The notes under the pieces are model-generated. The model saw only the letters and a list, made by a program, of their open reading frames with translations, was not told the origin of the DNA and did not search any database. From positions 62,001-126,000 of the forward strand of contig VENG01000017.1 in NCBI GenBank assembly GCA_009711705.1: 64,000 nt of DNA. Direction: 5' to 3'. The position numbers were made by a program, and so were the translations under genes. Positions 62,301 through 64,000 of this stretch are shown piece after piece (position 1 is the stretch's first letter; each line of letters begins with the position of its first letter). This DNA comes from Bacillota bacterium. Lineage in GTDB: Bacteria > Bacillota > Desulfotomaculia > Desulfotomaculales > VENG01.

Positions 62301-63425
62301 CTATATATCCAGCACCAGGTTATTGCGATGTATTATCTCATCAAAGTCTTTATATCCCAGCACACGTGCTATTTCACCGGTATGTAAACCTTTTATGGCA
62401 TCTACTTCCAGGGCCGAATAATTGACAATACCCCTGGCAATCTCCCGGTTTTCAAATAACACACGCACCGAATTGCCTATGCCGAATTCACCTTCCACCC
62501 CTGTTACACCGGACGGTAGAAGACTTTTTCCATTCTCCATCATAGCCCGTGCAGCACCCTGGTCGACATGTATTTGCCCTTGGACGGCCGAGCCATAGGC
62601 TATCCAACGTTTTTTATTTCTGAGCCTTACCGAGGGCCAAAAAGCCGTTCCCACCATTTCTCCGGCCAAAATTCTGCGTAGCACATCATCTTCGCCAGCA
62701 CGGGCAATTACGGTTACCATACCTGAATGCATGGCCATCCTGGCCGCATGAATTTTAGTGGCCATACCCCCGGTACCACGCTCTGTGCCTACCCCTCCGG
62801 CCAAATTCTCAATCTCCGGTGTAATCTCGGTAACATGGTGTATTAAACGGGCTCCCCCGTCTATTTTGGGGTTTCCTGTGTACAAGCCGTCAATATCGGA
62901 AAGTAAGATCAATAAATCAGCGTCCAGCAGACCGGCTACCAGAGCTGCCAGATTATCGTTATCACCTAATTTGATTTCCTCAACCGCTATAGTATCGTTT
63001 TCGTTAATTACCGGGATTACTCCCATCTGTAAAAGGGCCAGGAGCGTATTACGGGCATTCAAAAAACGTCTCCGGTCTGCAAAATCTTCCCCGGTGAGAA
63101 GTACCTGTCCCACCGTCATACCATACTCAGAGAAAAACTTTTCATACATGTGCAAAAGCAGGCCCTGGCCGATAGCGGCCACCGCCTGTTTTTCCGGTAT
63201 GGTACGGGGTCGTCGGGGGAGTCCCAGCTTTCCTACTCCGGCCCCTATAGCCCCGGAACTCACCAAAACAACTTCTAATCCTTGGTTATATAAGTCCGTG
63301 AGCTGCCTGGCCAGTTTTTCAAGCTGAGAAAGGTTAAGTCTCCCGGTATCGTGAGTGATGGAACTGGTTCCTACCTTAACAACCAGTCGCCTTACTTCTG
63401 ATAAATCTCTTTTCTCCACTGTCAT
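62301..63425 (-). CDS. proB: Glutamate 5-kinase
   Basis: First step of proline synthesis, 374 aa: an amino-acid kinase domain (VVKVGTSSIT, VSSGAIGAG, NENDTIAVEEIKLGDND) and a C-terminal PUA domain (from about residue 285). Usually feedback-inhibited by proline. It lies between obgE and proA, the normal order in this group. Confidence 0.97.
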   Translation of the reverse strand: MTVEKRDLSEVRRLVVKVGTSSITHDTGRLNLSQLEKLARQLTDLYNQGLEVVLVSSGAIGAGVGKLGLPRRPRTIPEKQAVAAIGQGLLLHMYEKFFSEYGMTVGQVLLTGEDFADRRRFLNARNTLLALLQMGVIPVINENDTIAVEEIKLGDNDNLAALVAGLLDADLLILLSDIDGLYTGNPKIDGGARLIHHVTEITPEIENLAGGVGTERGTGGMATKIHAARMAMHSGMVTVIARAGEDDVLRRILAGEMVGTAFWPSVRLRNKKRWIAYGSAVQGQIHVDQGAARAMMENGKSLLPSGVTGVEGEFGIGNSVRVLFENREIARGIVNYSALEVDAIKGLHTGEIARVLGYKDFDEIIHRNNLVLDI

Positions 63426-63525
63426 TACTAAAATACTCCAATTGTTTAGACTGTTTCATTAATATAACATAATTTACCCTGTTTTTCCACACGTTCTGTG
63501 TTCGCAAAAAGTGGCGCCATATCAC

Positions 63526-64000
63526 TTATCGCTCTACAAAATCAAATTCCAAATCCCCAATTCTTATGGCACAGCCTTCTGTTGCCCCCGCCCGGCGAAG
63601 AGCATCTTCCAGGCCCATAACCTTCATGATCCGCTGTAGGCGGTAGACAGCTTCCTCGTTTTCCATGTTGGTCATAGCCACATGTTTTTCTATTTCCTTT
63701 CCCCGTACTACAAACACGCCGTCTTCCTGCTCGATGGTAAACCTGGGCTGGTACCGGTGGATAACCTCTTTTTCCGCTTCCACCTCTGCGGCGGGAGGCT
63801 CATCCGGCAATTCTTGCAGCATTTCTGCCATCTTCCGTACCAAAGTGTCAAGCCCGTCACCTGTCACCGCGGATACCGGGAATAACTCGTAGCTCCCTTT
63901 CAACTCTTCTCGCAGCAAATGTAAATTGTCTTCGGCCCCGCTAATATCAGTTTTATTGGCAGCAACCACCTGGGGTCTTTTTGCCAGCTCAGGACTATAG
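63526..64000 (-). CDS. obgE: GTPase ObgE (C-terminal part; 5' end beyond the window)
   Basis: Ribosome-associated Obg GTPase; the visible 157 codons run off the right edge. In-frame sequence reads ELAKRPQVVAANKTD (the G4 motif NKTD) to the C-terminal OCT domain (RFTIEQEDGVFVVRGKEIE; GDLEFDFVER). Starting at the internal Met at 63969 would be wrong because the frame is open to 64000. Confidence 0.95.
   Translation of the reverse strand, partial: YSPELAKRPQVVAANKTDISGAEDNLHLLREELKGSYELFPVSAVTGDGLDTLVRKMAEMLQELPDEPPAAEVEAEKEVIHRYQPRFTIEQEDGVFVVRGKEIEKHVAMTNMENEEAVYRLQRIMKVMGLEDALRRAGATEGCAIRIGDLEFDFVER

Overview
The window looks like a chromosomal segment of an anaerobic, endospore-forming Firmicute of the Peptococcaceae (Desulfotomaculum / Pelotomaculum type). 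The evidence is the gene order yqfC-yqfD-phoH-pgpH-ybeY-dgkA-cdd-era, the spoIIP-(small membrane protein)-lepA-hemW-hrcA run, sporulation genes (yqfC, yqfD, spoIIP), selenium genes, tungsten/molybdopterin aldehyde ferredoxin oxidoreductases (AOR) and a thermosome-type chaperonin in the dnaK operon. The lineage is inferred from content and layout; no rRNA or tRNA gene was seen. No prophage, CRISPR array or intact transposase was seen.

Layout. 1-6.5 kb: mgtE with a long leader, a polar amino-acid ABC transporter whose binding protein is convergent with its permease/ATPase, and a KamA-family radical SAM aminomutase. 6.9-13.8 kb: housekeeping and sporulation operon read leftward (yqfC to era). 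13.8-17.1 kb: a selenium module. A thioredoxin-fold gene with an in-frame TGA is divergent from selD, which itself has an in-frame TGA at its catalytic position, followed by yedF and a lipid kinase. 17.1-30.8 kb: floA/nfeD membrane genes, rpsU, hinT, mtaB, rsmE, prmA, then the stress operon hrcA - group II chaperonin - grpE - dnaK - dnaJ behind a CIRCE operator, and hemW. 31-36.6 kb: lepA, spoIIP, rpsT, holA and a frameshifted thiamine-binding-family gene. 36.9-54.4 kb: an alcohol/aldehyde region. 55.4-64 kb: an ACT + DUF711 pair, DUF3231, a phosphoesterase, an AhpF-like reductase, an inositol-phosphatase-family gene, proA, proB and the 3' part of obgE.

The most coherent accessory system is at 36.9-54.4 kb. 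It has three iron-dependent alcohol dehydrogenases, two AORs (one with a four-cluster ferredoxin subunit), an operon of pterin-cofactor genes behind the second AOR, and a sensor kinase with a sigma-54 response regulator. Near-perfect sigma-54 (-24/-12) promoters lie before the second alcohol dehydrogenase and the second AOR, with dyad symmetries upstream that could bind the regulator. A weaker match precedes the third dehydrogenase, which shares an operon with the kinase and regulator. The layout suggests a regulon that makes alcohol and aldehyde enzymes together with their tungsten-pterin cofactor when a signal reaches the kinase.

Repeats. Several intergenic gaps hold recurring noncoding elements. 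One family has ACAGGATT-rich inverted ends (1-490, 38.1-38.4 kb, 54.5-55.3 kb, the last partly duplicated). Another is GC-rich and structured (3.3-3.8 kb, with related pieces at 30.9 and 48.3 kb).
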